Shown here one piece after another: positions 37,968 to 45,510 of a stretch of 64,000 nucleotides of DNA. Within the stretch, counting starts at the first letter, position 1, and each line of letters starts with the position of its first letter. The translations under genes and the position numbers were made by a program. A model generated the notes under the pieces. That model was not told where the DNA came from. It searched no databases and saw nothing but the letters and a program-made list of their open reading frames with translations. This DNA comes from Candidatus Zhuqueibacterota bacterium. Its GTDB lineage: Bacteria > Zhuqueibacterota > Zhuqueibacteria > Residuimicrobiales > Residuimicrobiaceae. Where the stretch lies: assembly GCA_963169875.1 (NCBI GenBank), contig CAUJEL010000153.1, positions 1-64,000 of the forward strand, given 5' to 3'.

Positions 37968-38753
37968 ATGGAAATCGTCGATTTGATGGAAGCGCATTAC
38001 CGTACCTTTTTCTGCTGTCTCGAAGACTGGTCTGAGGATATGAAGGATGCAGGAGTTCACAAGGAACGGTGGTTCCAGAAGATGAAAGACCAGGGACTGC
38101 GCGTCAAGCTGGCGGTCGTGGACGGCAAAGCTTGCGGCATGATCCAGTACACGCCCGCTGAGTACTCGGCCACAGAGGGGGAAGGATACTACTTCATTCA
38201 TTGCATCTGGGTGCATGGTTATAAGCAGGGCATCGGCAATTTTCACAAGCGCGGCATCGGCAAGGCGCTGTTGCAGGCCGCGGAGGAGGATATCCGCGCC
38301 AGGGATCAGGCGGGTGTGGCGGCCTGGGGCATCTCGCTGCCGTTCTGGATGAAAGCCTCCTGGTTCAGAAAGCAAGGTTACCGCAAGGTGGACAAAAACG
38401 GCATGGCGGTTTTGATGTGGAAGCCTTTTAAAGAGGGCACTGAGCCGCCGCGCTGGATCAAGGAGAAGAAACGTCCGGCCAGGGAAGCGGGTGTGGTGAC
38501 CGTGACGTCGTTTCTCAATGGCTGGTGTCCGGCGCAGAACATCATCCATGAGCGCGCCAGGCGTGCGGCGCAGGAATTCGGCGATGTGGTTCGGTTCAAA
38601 GAGGTCGACACTTTTGACCGCTGTACCCTGTGCGAGTGGGGCATTGCGGATGCGGTGTATATCGACGACAAGAGGCTGGGTTGGGGTCCGCCGCCTTCGT
38701 ATGAAAAAATCAAAAACAAGATTGCCAAGAGGGTAAAAAAGGCAAAGAAATAG
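37968..38753 (+). CDS. GNAT acetyltransferase with C-terminal YoaP-like domain
   Basis: 261 residues. The N-terminal GNAT fold (about 1-155) shows VKLAVVDGKACGMIQYTP and the acetyl-CoA loop in HKRGIGKALLQAAEED. The C-terminal domain (about 170-261) has SFLNGWCPAQNIIHERARRAAQEFG and DAVYIDDKRLGWGPPPSYEKI, typical of the YoaP-like thioredoxin-related domain. Such proteins acetylate small molecules or proteins; substrate unknown. Ribosome-binding site ACAAGGAGG. Separated from upstream genes by a terminator, so probably monocistronic. Confidence 0.85.
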   Translation: MEIVDLMEAHYRTFFCCLEDWSEDMKDAGVHKERWFQKMKDQGLRVKLAVVDGKACGMIQYTPAEYSATEGEGYYFIHCIWVHGYKQGIGNFHKRGIGKALLQAAEEDIRARDQAGVAAWGISLPFWMKASWFRKQGYRKVDKNGMAVLMWKPFKEGTEPPRWIKEKKRPAREAGVVTVTSFLNGWCPAQNIIHERARRAAQEFGDVVRFKEVDTFDRCTLCEWGIADAVYIDDKRLGWGPPPSYEKIKNKIAKRVKKAKK

Positions 38754-38863
38754 AGGGTCGGCCTTGCGTGTAATACGCAAGCAGATTTTGAGGGTAGAGG
38801 AATATTTGGGACAATTGTTCTAACACACCCAAAAATGTTGGAAATTTTAGGAGAAATTTAAAA

Positions 38864-39100
38864 ATGAGTACCCTGAGCCTCAGAATCCCGGACTCGGTTC
38901 ATAAAAAAATCAAAGAATTTGCAAAACGAGAAGGTATTTCGATTAACCAATTTATTGCCAGTGCCGTATCTGAAAAAGTATCTGCTTTTGCAACTATCGA
39001 ATACCTGAAGCAACGCGCTGGTCGCGCCAATGCTAAAAGTTTTCGTTCTGCGTTATCGAGTATTCCCGATATGGAACCAGAAGAATTTGACAGAATTTAA
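38864..39100 (+). CDS. Ribbon-helix-helix (HicB/CopG-type) antitoxin-like protein, orphan
   Basis: 78 residues. The N-terminal strand STLSLRIPDSVHKKIKEFAKREGISINQFIASAVSEKVSA is a textbook ribbon-helix-helix with an RIP strand for DNA contact. The C-terminal tail AGRANAKSFRSALSSIPDMEPEEFDRI resembles the toxin-binding tail of HicB-type antitoxins. Ribosome-binding site TTTAGGAGAAAT precedes the ATG. No toxin gene follows; the next feature is a repeat and a convergent acyl-CoA ligase, so it is a solitary antitoxin or a plain repressor. Confidence 0.75.
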   Translation: MSTLSLRIPDSVHKKIKEFAKREGISINQFIASAVSEKVSAFATIEYLKQRAGRANAKSFRSALSSIPDMEPEEFDRI

Positions 39101-39177
39101 AATTTGGCATAGCACCAGTGGAAGGTGCGGCTTGCCGCACCAATTTAAACTTTGCTGGCGATTGCAGGTTTGTTTTT

Positions 39178-39261
39178 CTCTGCGCCTCAGCGTCTCCGCG
39201 GGAGAACCCCTTAAATTTTGAAAAAGAGCAATTTTTCCCGCAGAGGCGCAGTGACGCAGAG
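39178..39261. repeat. Inverted repeat of the CTCTGCGCCTC type
   Basis: Two 26-bp arms, 39178-39203 and 39236-39261, both running between CTCTGCG and CGGGA in opposite orientation, with a few mismatches. A perfect small hairpin GGTGCGG/CCGCACC lies just before (39124-39141). Intergenic repeat material; also possible two-way terminator. Confidence 0.6.
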
Positions 39262-39271
39262 TCCAATCTAT

Positions 39272-40981
39272 TTACGAATTCTTTCCCGACAAATACAAAT
39301 GCCGCTTGATCTTGTTGGTGGGTGTTTTCTCGAACGGCTCCGGGTGTTCGATGAGCGCATTCAACCGCGAGAACACCGGCAGCCGCGTGTTGACCTCCAG
39401 CCGCACCAGCTCCAGCAGTTCCTCGATCCGCTGCGCCGGATCTTCCGCCTTGAGATGCTCGCGCGCCACATTCTGATCGATGAAATCGTGATCGAGATAA
39501 ACCTTGGCGATCAATTTCCCCTGGTCCTCATACACCAGCGCCTCCTGAATATACGGCGACTGCAGGATCTCCTGCTCGACGATCTCGGGATAGATATTCT
39601 CGCCTGAGGGGCCGACGATGACGTTTTTGGAGCGTCCCTTGATGAAGAGGTATCCCTCGCTGTCAAAGTAGCCGAGGTCGCCGGTTCTGAGCCAGCCGTC
39701 GGGGAGGAACGTCTCTTTGGTGGCGGAATCGTTCTTGTAATACCCCTGCATCACGATATCGCCTTTGACAATAATTTCGCCGATGCCGGTCTGCGGATCC
39801 GGATTGTGGATGCGCATGGTGATGCCCGGGATGCTCTTGCCGCACGAGCCCATCTTAACCGCGCCAAAGGGATTAATGGTCATGATGGGCGAGGTCTCGG
39901 TCATGCCATAGCCGGACGAGTAGTTGATGTGAGAGTCGCGCAAAAAGGTCTCCGTGTCCGGATTCAGGGCGGCGCCGCCGAACATGAAAAAGCGCAGCTG
40001 TCCGCCGAAAGAAGTGATCAGCTTTTTGCCGGCCACCTGATGCAGTTTCTTGCGGAAAAAGGTGGTGTGGTAGAGTTTGTTGATCACCTTTTTGCTTTGA
40101 ATCTGCGGCACGATGCGTTTGCGGAACACCTTGTCCACCACCAGCGGCACCGTCAGCACGCCGGTGGGGTGCACCATGGACATGGCGTCGAGGAGTTTTT
40201 GCGGCGTGGGCAAGCCGCGCAGATAATAAATGGAGACGCCGGTCGCCAACGGGCACATCATGCCGCCGGTCGCTTCGTAGGCATGTGAGAGCGGCAAGAT
40301 GGAGAGAAAACGGTCGTCTGTGGTCAGCGGAAAGCGTTCGAGACTTTGCACCACATCGTAAATAATATTCCGGTGTGTCAGCATCACGCCTTTGGAATTG
40401 CCGGTTGTGCCCGAGGTATAGATGATGGCCGCGAGATCGTTCTCCTCCGGGGCGGGATATTTACTGAAAACCAGATGGCTCGGAAAGGATTTTTCTTTGG
40501 CCGGGACCGGGACGAACTGGGTCTCCTTCGCGAGCATCGAGGTGCGCTGTTTGCGGGCCTCTTCGATGCTCCAGTCCTCCAGCGAGATGATGGTGTGGAG
40601 GTGGGCATTTTCGAGATCATCCAGTTTGGCGCGTTGTTTCTGCGACACAAACGCGGCGATGGCCTCGGAATGGCGGATGATGTGGCGGATATCGGCATCC
40701 GGGAAACCGGTGAGGATGGGCACGGCGGTCATGCCCAGGGAGGTGGTGGCCAGATAGGCGATGACCCAATTGGGACTGTTGTCGCCGAGGATCACGACGC
40801 GGTCGCCTTTTTTGAGGCCGTTGTTGATCAGCAGGGTGGCGGCCTCCTGGACGTTGGCTTGCAACTGGTTATAGGTGAACGGCTTTTCATCGAAAAAAGC
40901 CAGTGCCGGAAGATGGGCGTAGAGGCGGTAGCTGCGCTCCATCAGTTCGCGGATGTTATAATGAGCCAGATCGACGATCAT
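39272..40981 (-). CDS. AMP-dependent long-chain fatty acyl-CoA ligase
   Basis: 569 residues. Activates fatty acids as acyl-AMP and transfers them to CoA. P-loop-like IIYTSGTTGNSKGVMLTHRN (186-206), SGYGMTETSP (A5), GWLRTGDLGYFDSEGYLFIKGRSKNVIVGPSGENIYPEIVE (A7-A8), and the final catalytic Lys in KTPTNKIKRHLY (A10). Close in length and motif to FadD/FadD15-like ligases. The start is at 40981 with a GAGACCTC-type upstream region and no strong ribosome-binding site. Single gene, divergent from the AT-rich island. Confidence 0.93.
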   Translation of the reverse strand: MIVDLAHYNIRELMERSYRLYAHLPALAFFDEKPFTYNQLQANVQEAATLLINNGLKKGDRVVILGDNSPNWVIAYLATTSLGMTAVPILTGFPDADIRHIIRHSEAIAAFVSQKQRAKLDDLENAHLHTIISLEDWSIEEARKQRTSMLAKETQFVPVPAKEKSFPSHLVFSKYPAPEENDLAAIIYTSGTTGNSKGVMLTHRNIIYDVVQSLERFPLTTDDRFLSILPLSHAYEATGGMMCPLATGVSIYYLRGLPTPQKLLDAMSMVHPTGVLTVPLVVDKVFRKRIVPQIQSKKVINKLYHTTFFRKKLHQVAGKKLITSFGGQLRFFMFGGAALNPDTETFLRDSHINYSSGYGMTETSPIMTINPFGAVKMGSCGKSIPGITMRIHNPDPQTGIGEIIVKGDIVMQGYYKNDSATKETFLPDGWLRTGDLGYFDSEGYLFIKGRSKNVIVGPSGENIYPEIVEQEILQSPYIQEALVYEDQGKLIAKVYLDHDFIDQNVAREHLKAEDPAQRIEELLELVRLEVNTRLPVFSRLNALIEHPEPFEKTPTNKIKRHLYLSGKNS

Positions 40982-41089
40982 GATGAGACCTCTGTTGGCA
41001 CGTTGTTGGGTTGATAAGGGACATGGATTGAATCTAATTCAATATAGAAAAAACGGGAAAATATAACAACAGTTTTTCCTACATTTCGC

Positions 41090-41118
41090 TTGCGTTTTTC
41101 ACTTGATTTTTGTAAGAT
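41090..41118 (+). promoter_or_regulatory. Candidate promoter of a short intergenic transcript
   Basis: TTGCGT (41090-41095), 17-bp spacer, TAAGAT (41113-41118). The nearest downstream feature is a terminator-like hairpin about 45 bases after the predicted start; the first gene begins 350 bp on. Confidence 0.45.
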
Positions 41119-41124
41119 CATAAA

Positions 41125-41207
41125 AAATAGGGCCATTCTTGGGGAGGGGTTCGATGCCGTAAAAGCGCAGTTAAGTTCAGATCAATGGACACATGCGCTT
41201 TTTTTGT
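41125..41207 (+). ncRNA. Candidate small RNA between divergent genes
   Basis: A promoter-like pair ends at 41118, and AAAAGCGCA (41161-41169) / TGCGCTTTT (41194-41202) with a T-run forms a terminator-like hairpin, together bounding an RNA of about 83 bases. No conserved RNA family is recognised. It could equally be a leader attenuator of the downstream peptide operon. Confidence 0.35.
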
Positions 41208-41248
41208 GTTCCGGCTAATTCAAGGAAATAACCATCTGGAATGTATAA

Positions 41249-41345
41249 CCGGATAGTAAAACAGCACAAAACAACTTAACATGCTGTTAAGATGGCCGAT
41301 AGGCGGTTTTGACCTGTTATTCTATCCGGTGTTTTCACCGGTTAT
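41249..41345. repeat. Nested inverted repeats upstream of the graspetide-like operon
   Basis: Outer arms ATAACCGG (41245-41252) and CCGGTTAT (41338-41345). Within them CCGGATAGTAAAACAG (41249-41264) pairs with CTGTTATTCTATCCGG (41314-41329) at 14 of 16 positions. Inner dyads are CTTAAC/GTTAAG around 41275-41290 and CCGGTG-tttt-CACCGG (41326-41341). Alternative foldings share the CCGG arms. May be a regulatory RNA structure, a protein site or a degraded recombination site. Confidence 0.6.
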
Positions 41346-41471
41346 TAACATTTCTATATAAGATAATTTGTAATTTTTTTAATCAAGTAAGGCGCACCGT
41401 ATAGAATTTGTACATGGTGAATGGCGGGTTAATCGTAATTGTTAGGAAAAACAAAAAGAAGGAGAGTAAAA

Positions 41472-41678
41472 ATGAGAAACCATATTATTCTTGAGGAATC
41501 TTTTAAATACGATTTACCCAAAAAGGAAAATATACCGAATAATTACCAATATTCTGAAGAAGATGGATTTTGGCGCAATATCACAAATTCAATCCCCCTA
41601 ATCGAGGATTCTGATGGACCAAAACCACAGACCAAAAAACAAGATGTCGAAACTGGTGAGGATCGTAAAGGTGACTAA
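41472..41678 (+). CDS. Putative graspetide (RiPP) precursor peptide
   Basis: 68 residues. Start at 41472 with AAGAAGGAGAG before it. The first 40 residues form a leader-like part (MRNHIILEESFKYDLPKK, then IPNNYQYSEEDGFWRNITNS). The last 27 residues are dense in side chains that graspetide ligases join: acids Asp46, Asp48, Asp58, Glu60, Glu63, Asp64, Asp68 against Ser47, Thr54, Thr61 and Lys51, 55, 56, 66 (DSDGPKPQTKKQDVETGED). No signal peptide. The stop overlaps the start region of an MvdC/MvdD-type ATP-grasp gene, the normal partner that forms omega-ester or amide links. Assignment rests on this pairing and composition. Confidence 0.7.
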   Translation: MRNHIILEESFKYDLPKKENIPNNYQYSEEDGFWRNITNSIPLIEDSDGPKPQTKKQDVETGEDRKGD

Positions 41679-42612
41679 AATAAAAATATTAGTGATTTCT
41701 GATGCGAATGATTTCACAACAGATTATGTTTGTGTTGAACTTAAGAAAAGAGGATTAAATTATCTCCGAATTAACCGTAATAATTTTAATGCTTACAAGA
41801 TAAATTGGGATGTAAATGGGAATGCATTAACAATATCAATAAATAATAAAGACTATCTTATTGATAAATCGCTAAATTCAGTTTATTACAGGGCACCAAC
41901 CTTTTTACGTGAAACATTTTCTCAGTCGATTGCTCCAGAGGAGCAAATTTACAATTCACAATGGATGGCGTTCATAAGGAATTTAATATCATTTGAAGAC
42001 GCTTTGTGGATGAATAATCCCGTCTCAACATACAAAGCTGAAAATAAAATATACCAATTACTCCTGGCTCAAAAGATAGGTTTTAAAATTCCAAATACAC
42101 TTGTAGCTAATAATAATGATCGAATTAATAATACTTCCCTCTATGCAGTCAAGTCAATTGACACAGCAATATTCAAGTTTAGAAAGCAAGAGGGATTTTT
42201 TTACACTAACATCATCTCTGGAGATAACATTCGTAACTATGATTTGAGCTTAGCTCCAGTGACAATTCAAGTCGCTTTGGAACCGAAACTTGATTATCGA
42301 GTAACGGTAGTTGGAAATAAAGCCTTCCCTGTAAAAATTTTAAAAGGGGCATCAGGGGTCTATGGTGATTGGCGAAAGCACAAAAATGATGTTAAATTTG
42401 TTTTTAGCGAATTGCCTACTTGTATAACAGAATATTGTGTACAACTAGTAAGTAGTATGAACCTGCAGTTTGGAGGGATTGATCTCATCTATTATCACAA
42501 TGATTATTACTTCATAGAGTTAAATCCAACAGGAGAGTGGGCTTGGCTTAAGGACGCAGCTGACCTACCAATTGATCGTGAAATATGCAATATACTATCG
42601 AGGGATAAATGA
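41671..42612 (+). CDS. MvdC/MvdD-family ATP-grasp peptide ligase
   Basis: 313 residues from GTG 41671 (GAGG 11 bases upstream; ATG 41644 is an alternative, inside the precursor gene). Such enzymes phosphorylate an acidic side chain of a leader-bound peptide and close macrocycles with Ser/Thr/Lys. Visible: KIKILVISDANDFTTDYVCVELKKRG (N-terminal fold with the DFTTD segment), the central ATP-grasp PNTLVANN and AVKSIDT region, PVTIQVALEPKLDYRVTVVGNKAF, and the metal-binding end FIELNPTGEWAWLKDAADLPI with Glu and Asn of the ELNPTGxW motif. AT-rich. Overlaps the peptide gene in front and the membrane protein behind. Confidence 0.85.
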   Translation: MTKIKILVISDANDFTTDYVCVELKKRGLNYLRINRNNFNAYKINWDVNGNALTISINNKDYLIDKSLNSVYYRAPTFLRETFSQSIAPEEQIYNSQWMAFIRNLISFEDALWMNNPVSTYKAENKIYQLLLAQKIGFKIPNTLVANNNDRINNTSLYAVKSIDTAIFKFRKQEGFFYTNIISGDNIRNYDLSLAPVTIQVALEPKLDYRVTVVGNKAFPVKILKGASGVYGDWRKHKNDVKFVFSELPTCITEYCVQLVSSMNLQFGGIDLIYYHNDYYFIELNPTGEWAWLKDAADLPIDREICNILSRDK

Positions 42613-43481
42613 TCACAAAACTCTATAGAATATTAGCCTCAATTATATTTTTTCTTTTTCCATATTTTCGACTTAGAGCGGCAAATAACAAAATCGAGCA
42701 ACGTATTAAGCAAATTGACGATGGAGTTTTCGAAGACAATTTAAGTTATGTCGCAGGTTATGGTGATTACACTTTAAAAGATATTTTGCCTTTTTATGAA
42801 AAAACTTTGGAAACCAAAAAAAGTCTTGAGGATAAAGCAAAAATTAGTGTCGTCAGTATTACCATTCTTACCACTCTTGTTGTAGGTTTGACCGCCAATT
42901 TAGTCAAAGCACGTCTTGATTTTCATTCCTTATCTTTGTTTTGTTCCACCTTATTAACACTGTGTGTTCTAATTATTATCTATGTTGATTTTTCGTGCAT
43001 TTTGGCTATTAATCTCCTTGGGAACAAAAATAAAGTCTATCAATTATTTCCACCAAACACAAAATTGTCAGACAATAAAAAAGCAAATTATTTAACTATT
43101 TATACAGAACAGAATGCTAATCTAAATATTATAAGATCAAATTACTTGTTTTGTAGTTTTCAACATTTGGTTCATGCAATTATATGTATGAGTTTACTAT
43201 TTTTTGTCATCCTCATTGCAAATGGCGATGAGAGTCATAGTGCTGATGTTTTGGGCCAAACAAAAAATTCATATTTGGAGATTTCACATGACAAAACTCC
43301 GAATCTCAAAGTTAGTTTTGATTCTCTACAACTAAGAGCAATAGAAAATATTAATCAAGAATTTATAATCAAGACATTTAACGAATTCAATCAACAAAAA
43401 TCCAGACAACTTGATTCACTAAATAAAAAAATAGCTAAAATCGAAAAATATCTTCAAATAACTCCGCCACACGTAAAATAA
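42609..43481 (+). CDS. Three-helix membrane protein of the graspetide-like operon
   Basis: 290 residues. Starts inside the stop of the ligase gene (ATGA overlap), so translation is coupled. Membrane helices around 12-24 (weak), 82-97 (VVSITILTTLVVGLTANLV), 110-135 (LFCSTLLTLCVLIIIYVDF) and 190-207 (AIICMSLLFFVILIAN). The C-terminal 70 residues are polar and helical. Not a recognised ABC exporter or peptidase. Unknown membrane proteins of similar form accompany some ATP-grasp RiPP loci; transport, immunity or a target role are possible. An attC-like site starts five bases after its stop. Confidence 0.65.
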   Translation: MITKLYRILASIIFFLFPYFRLRAANNKIEQRIKQIDDGVFEDNLSYVAGYGDYTLKDILPFYEKTLETKKSLEDKAKISVVSITILTTLVVGLTANLVKARLDFHSLSLFCSTLLTLCVLIIIYVDFSCILAINLLGNKNKVYQLFPPNTKLSDNKKANYLTIYTEQNANLNIIRSNYLFCSFQHLVHAIICMSLLFFVILIANGDESHSADVLGQTKNSYLEISHDKTPNLKVSFDSLQLRAIENINQEFIIKTFNEFNQQKSRQLDSLNKKIAKIEKYLQITPPHVK

Positions 43482-43485
43482 AAAT

Positions 43486-43612
43486 TCCTAACCCGTGTGT
43501 TTACCTGACATCCGCCGCCTGTCGTTCTAGCTGTAATTGTTGCGGTAGATAGAAATGTCGCTATAGCGGTTTCCTTTTTTGCGGCTCCGACAGGTAACAC
43601 TACTCGTTGGGC
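43486..43612 (+). other. attC-like site 1 (127 nt)
   Basis: Core-like ends TCCTAAC (43486-43492) and GTTGGGC (43606-43612, a match to GTTRRRY). Inner arms GTGTTTACCTG (43497-) and CAGGTAACAC (43591-43600) pair with one unpaired T, the extrahelical base typical of attC. It begins five bases after a stop codon. Same length as sites at 46129 and 46882. Confidence 0.65.
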
Positions 43613-43774
43613 CTTTTATAGGAGAGCTGCATAGTAGGTAGTAGGACTGCGTATAACATGAATTACTCGCACCCTAATTTGATAGACGTAAAGAATCTGC
43701 AGACGAAATGCAAGTAGGCGCAAATTTGCGCTTTTGGAGTGATTGACTATAATTTGAACAAAGGAGAAATAACC

Positions 43775-44053
43775 ATGCCAGACGAGGTCGTATCAAGAGA
43801 CTCTGAGCTGCAAAAGCGGATTGTCAAACTTCTCTCTGCCCAGCTATGCCTCCAAATCAAAGCAAAATTCGAAAAAATACCGGATCAGGTCGATTTTCTC
43901 AGTGATTTTGCCCTGGACTCAAGAGAAATCGCAACAGTACTGCGAATAACTCCCTCGCACGCGTCGAAGGAACTTTCAATCTTGAAAAAAGCTGCTGAGA
44001 AATCAAAGGTGGGAAAGACAACCAAGCCGGGCAACAAGGCCCCAAAGGAATAG
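43775..44053 (+). CDS. Small HTH protein
   Basis: 92 residues. Start at 43775 with AAAGGAGAA 8 bases upstream. The middle shows FALDSREIATVLRITPSHASKELSILKKA, a helix-turn-helix of the sigma-70 region 4 / ArsR-like kind; N-terminal helical part SELQKRIVKLLSAQLCLQI; basic tail KSKVGKTTKPGNKAPKE. It precedes a winged-helix/HEPN gene by 240 bp in the same cassette-like segment, so it may regulate or partner it. No sensor domain. Confidence 0.65.
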   Translation: MPDEVVSRDSELQKRIVKLLSAQLCLQIKAKFEKIPDQVDFLSDFALDSREIATVLRITPSHASKELSILKKAAEKSKVGKTTKPGNKAPKE

Positions 44054-44060
44054 GAGGTTT

Positions 44061-44198
44061 ATCACCACGGCGCAGAAACCGACCAGTGCGCCAGAAAAGA
44101 AAGCAGCAAAACGCCTCTATGCCTTGACTGTTCAACTACTCTTAACGGCTGATGAACGGGAACGTGAAATCGAGGCTCTGAATGAGTTAACTTCCTGA
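44061..44198 (+). CDS. Possible 45-residue protein without a standard start
   Basis: An open frame of 45 codons follows the HTH gene immediately. GGAGG stands at 44053-44057, then ATC at 44061, then sense codons giving TTAQKPTSAPEKKAAKRLYALTVQLLL and a charged end TADEREREIEALNELTS. There is no ATG, GTG or TTG at the proper place, so either ATC is used or the start was lost. The protein-like composition and position suggest a small partner of the preceding gene; equally it may be chance. Confidence 0.25.
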   Translation: MTTAQKPTSAPEKKAAKRLYALTVQLLLTADEREREIEALNELTS

Positions 44199-44293
44199 AG
44201 GCAAGTAAAGCTAACTTATCTGGCTTAACAGATCAGAATTCGCCAAAAAGAAAGGTTAGAAAACATCATAGGAAGACAGCAGGAATACAGCAA

Positions 44294-45175
44294 ATGATTG
44301 ACGTCGAAAAGGTAAAATCAAATCTTCGTGAAGTCCTCTCCATGCACAGTAAAGCTTCGGAGATCCTCAAAAAGGTCAACGGAACTAGGGACTACAAGGA
44401 TATCTCGCAGCTTGTAGGTGTTCCAAGTACAACATGCTCATCTATCCTGAGAAGAGCTGCAGCGTTTGGATTGCTTCAAAAGACGGGCAGAACCTACCAG
44501 AAGACACAGGAGCTCAAGTACGCAAAAATAGACATCGTCAAGAAAGAACTTGGTGCTCCCCCCATTGCATCTCCTAAGGTGCGGCTTAGGAAGGCGGACA
44601 TTGATCTCACGCAGCTCAAGAAGCAAGAGCTTGAGTACCTCCTTAGTTGGCATAGCAATATCGAACACCCTTTTTCGGACTCGAGTCAGGCTCTCGACAA
44701 TGTGTCGATCAAACGTTGCTTCGATCACATGATTCAAACTCTCGAAACAGACACGGGCATGGTCCAGTTAGACGGTTTGGCAATGCGATTTCATGAATCG
44801 TTCAAAAACTACTTTAATGCTCGCCGGACAATCGCGGCTGAAATGACAGTGGCCTTCAAGAATCTGGTAGGTTGCTTCGAACCATATATCAAACAACTAG
44901 TCGCGATTAAAACTTGCGATCTGAAGCTTGCGCGTAAGAGCCTAAGTGGCGAACTAATAAAGAGAGTGGTTCAATTCGAAGGTGACATCGACCAGCACGA
45001 GACAACCTATTGGCAAAATAGACCGATACATGAGGCCTGCATTCGTGTTGTGTATCCATTCCGACACAAAGAGGCACACGAAGCCCGCAGATACCGGACT
45101 TATGAGATGGAGCGGGTTGTTTACTACTTGTTCGCATCGATCATACTCATTGATGAGAACCCTACTCATATATAG
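44294..45175 (+). CDS. Winged-helix protein with C-terminal HEPN-like RNase motif
   Basis: 293 residues. N-terminal winged-helix/HTH (SEILKKVNGTRDYKDISQLVGVPSTTCSSILRRAAAFGLLQKTGRTY, residues 22-68). The C-terminal half is all helical and ends with IHEACIRVVYPFRHKEAHEARRYRTYEMERVVYYLFAS: Arg257-His-x-x-x-His262 fits the HEPN R(N/H/D)xxxH catalytic pattern in the right place, one helix before the end. HEPN proteins of defence systems cut RNA. The fusion to a DNA-binding or protein-sensing winged helix is unusual. It lies in a cassette-like segment bounded by attC-like sites. Confidence 0.6.
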   Translation: MIDVEKVKSNLREVLSMHSKASEILKKVNGTRDYKDISQLVGVPSTTCSSILRRAAAFGLLQKTGRTYQKTQELKYAKIDIVKKELGAPPIASPKVRLRKADIDLTQLKKQELEYLLSWHSNIEHPFSDSSQALDNVSIKRCFDHMIQTLETDTGMVQLDGLAMRFHESFKNYFNARRTIAAEMTVAFKNLVGCFEPYIKQLVAIKTCDLKLARKSLSGELIKRVVQFEGDIDQHETTYWQNRPIHEACIRVVYPFRHKEAHEARRYRTYEMERVVYYLFASIILIDENPTHI

Positions 45176-45376
45176 TGGTAACAAAAGGGGCGCGCCAAAT
45201 CATCGGTCGCACTTGATCGCCAGGAGCTTCTCAGCCTGAACGTAACTATGATCTAAGGCCTTTACCTATGACTGTTTCTTAACGATAACAAAAAGTCGTT
45301 ATACAATAAATCTCTTACCATGACAGTTAGATATGATGCAAATAGCGTAATTAAATGGGTCTACCACATTGACTCT

Positions 45377-45489
45377 GCCCAACTAGCTGAGCGGAGAGTG
45401 CCTGTGCCCTCGCCAAGCTCGGGCAGAACCAGGCGCTCGAACGGTTACGACCCTTCGGGGCGACCGCTCAGCGCCGCATTATGTTGTAG
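45377..45489 (+). other. attC-like site 2 (113 nt)
   Basis: Ends GCCCAAC (45377-45383, matches RYYYAAC) and GTTGTAG (45483-45489). Arms CTGAGCGG (45387-45394) and CCGCTCAG (45464-45471) are perfectly complementary, then CGCCGC before the 3' core. The 200 bp between the HEPN gene and this site contain no supported gene. Confidence 0.5.
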
Positions 45490-45510
45490 GGAAAGGAATT
45501 GTTTACATAC

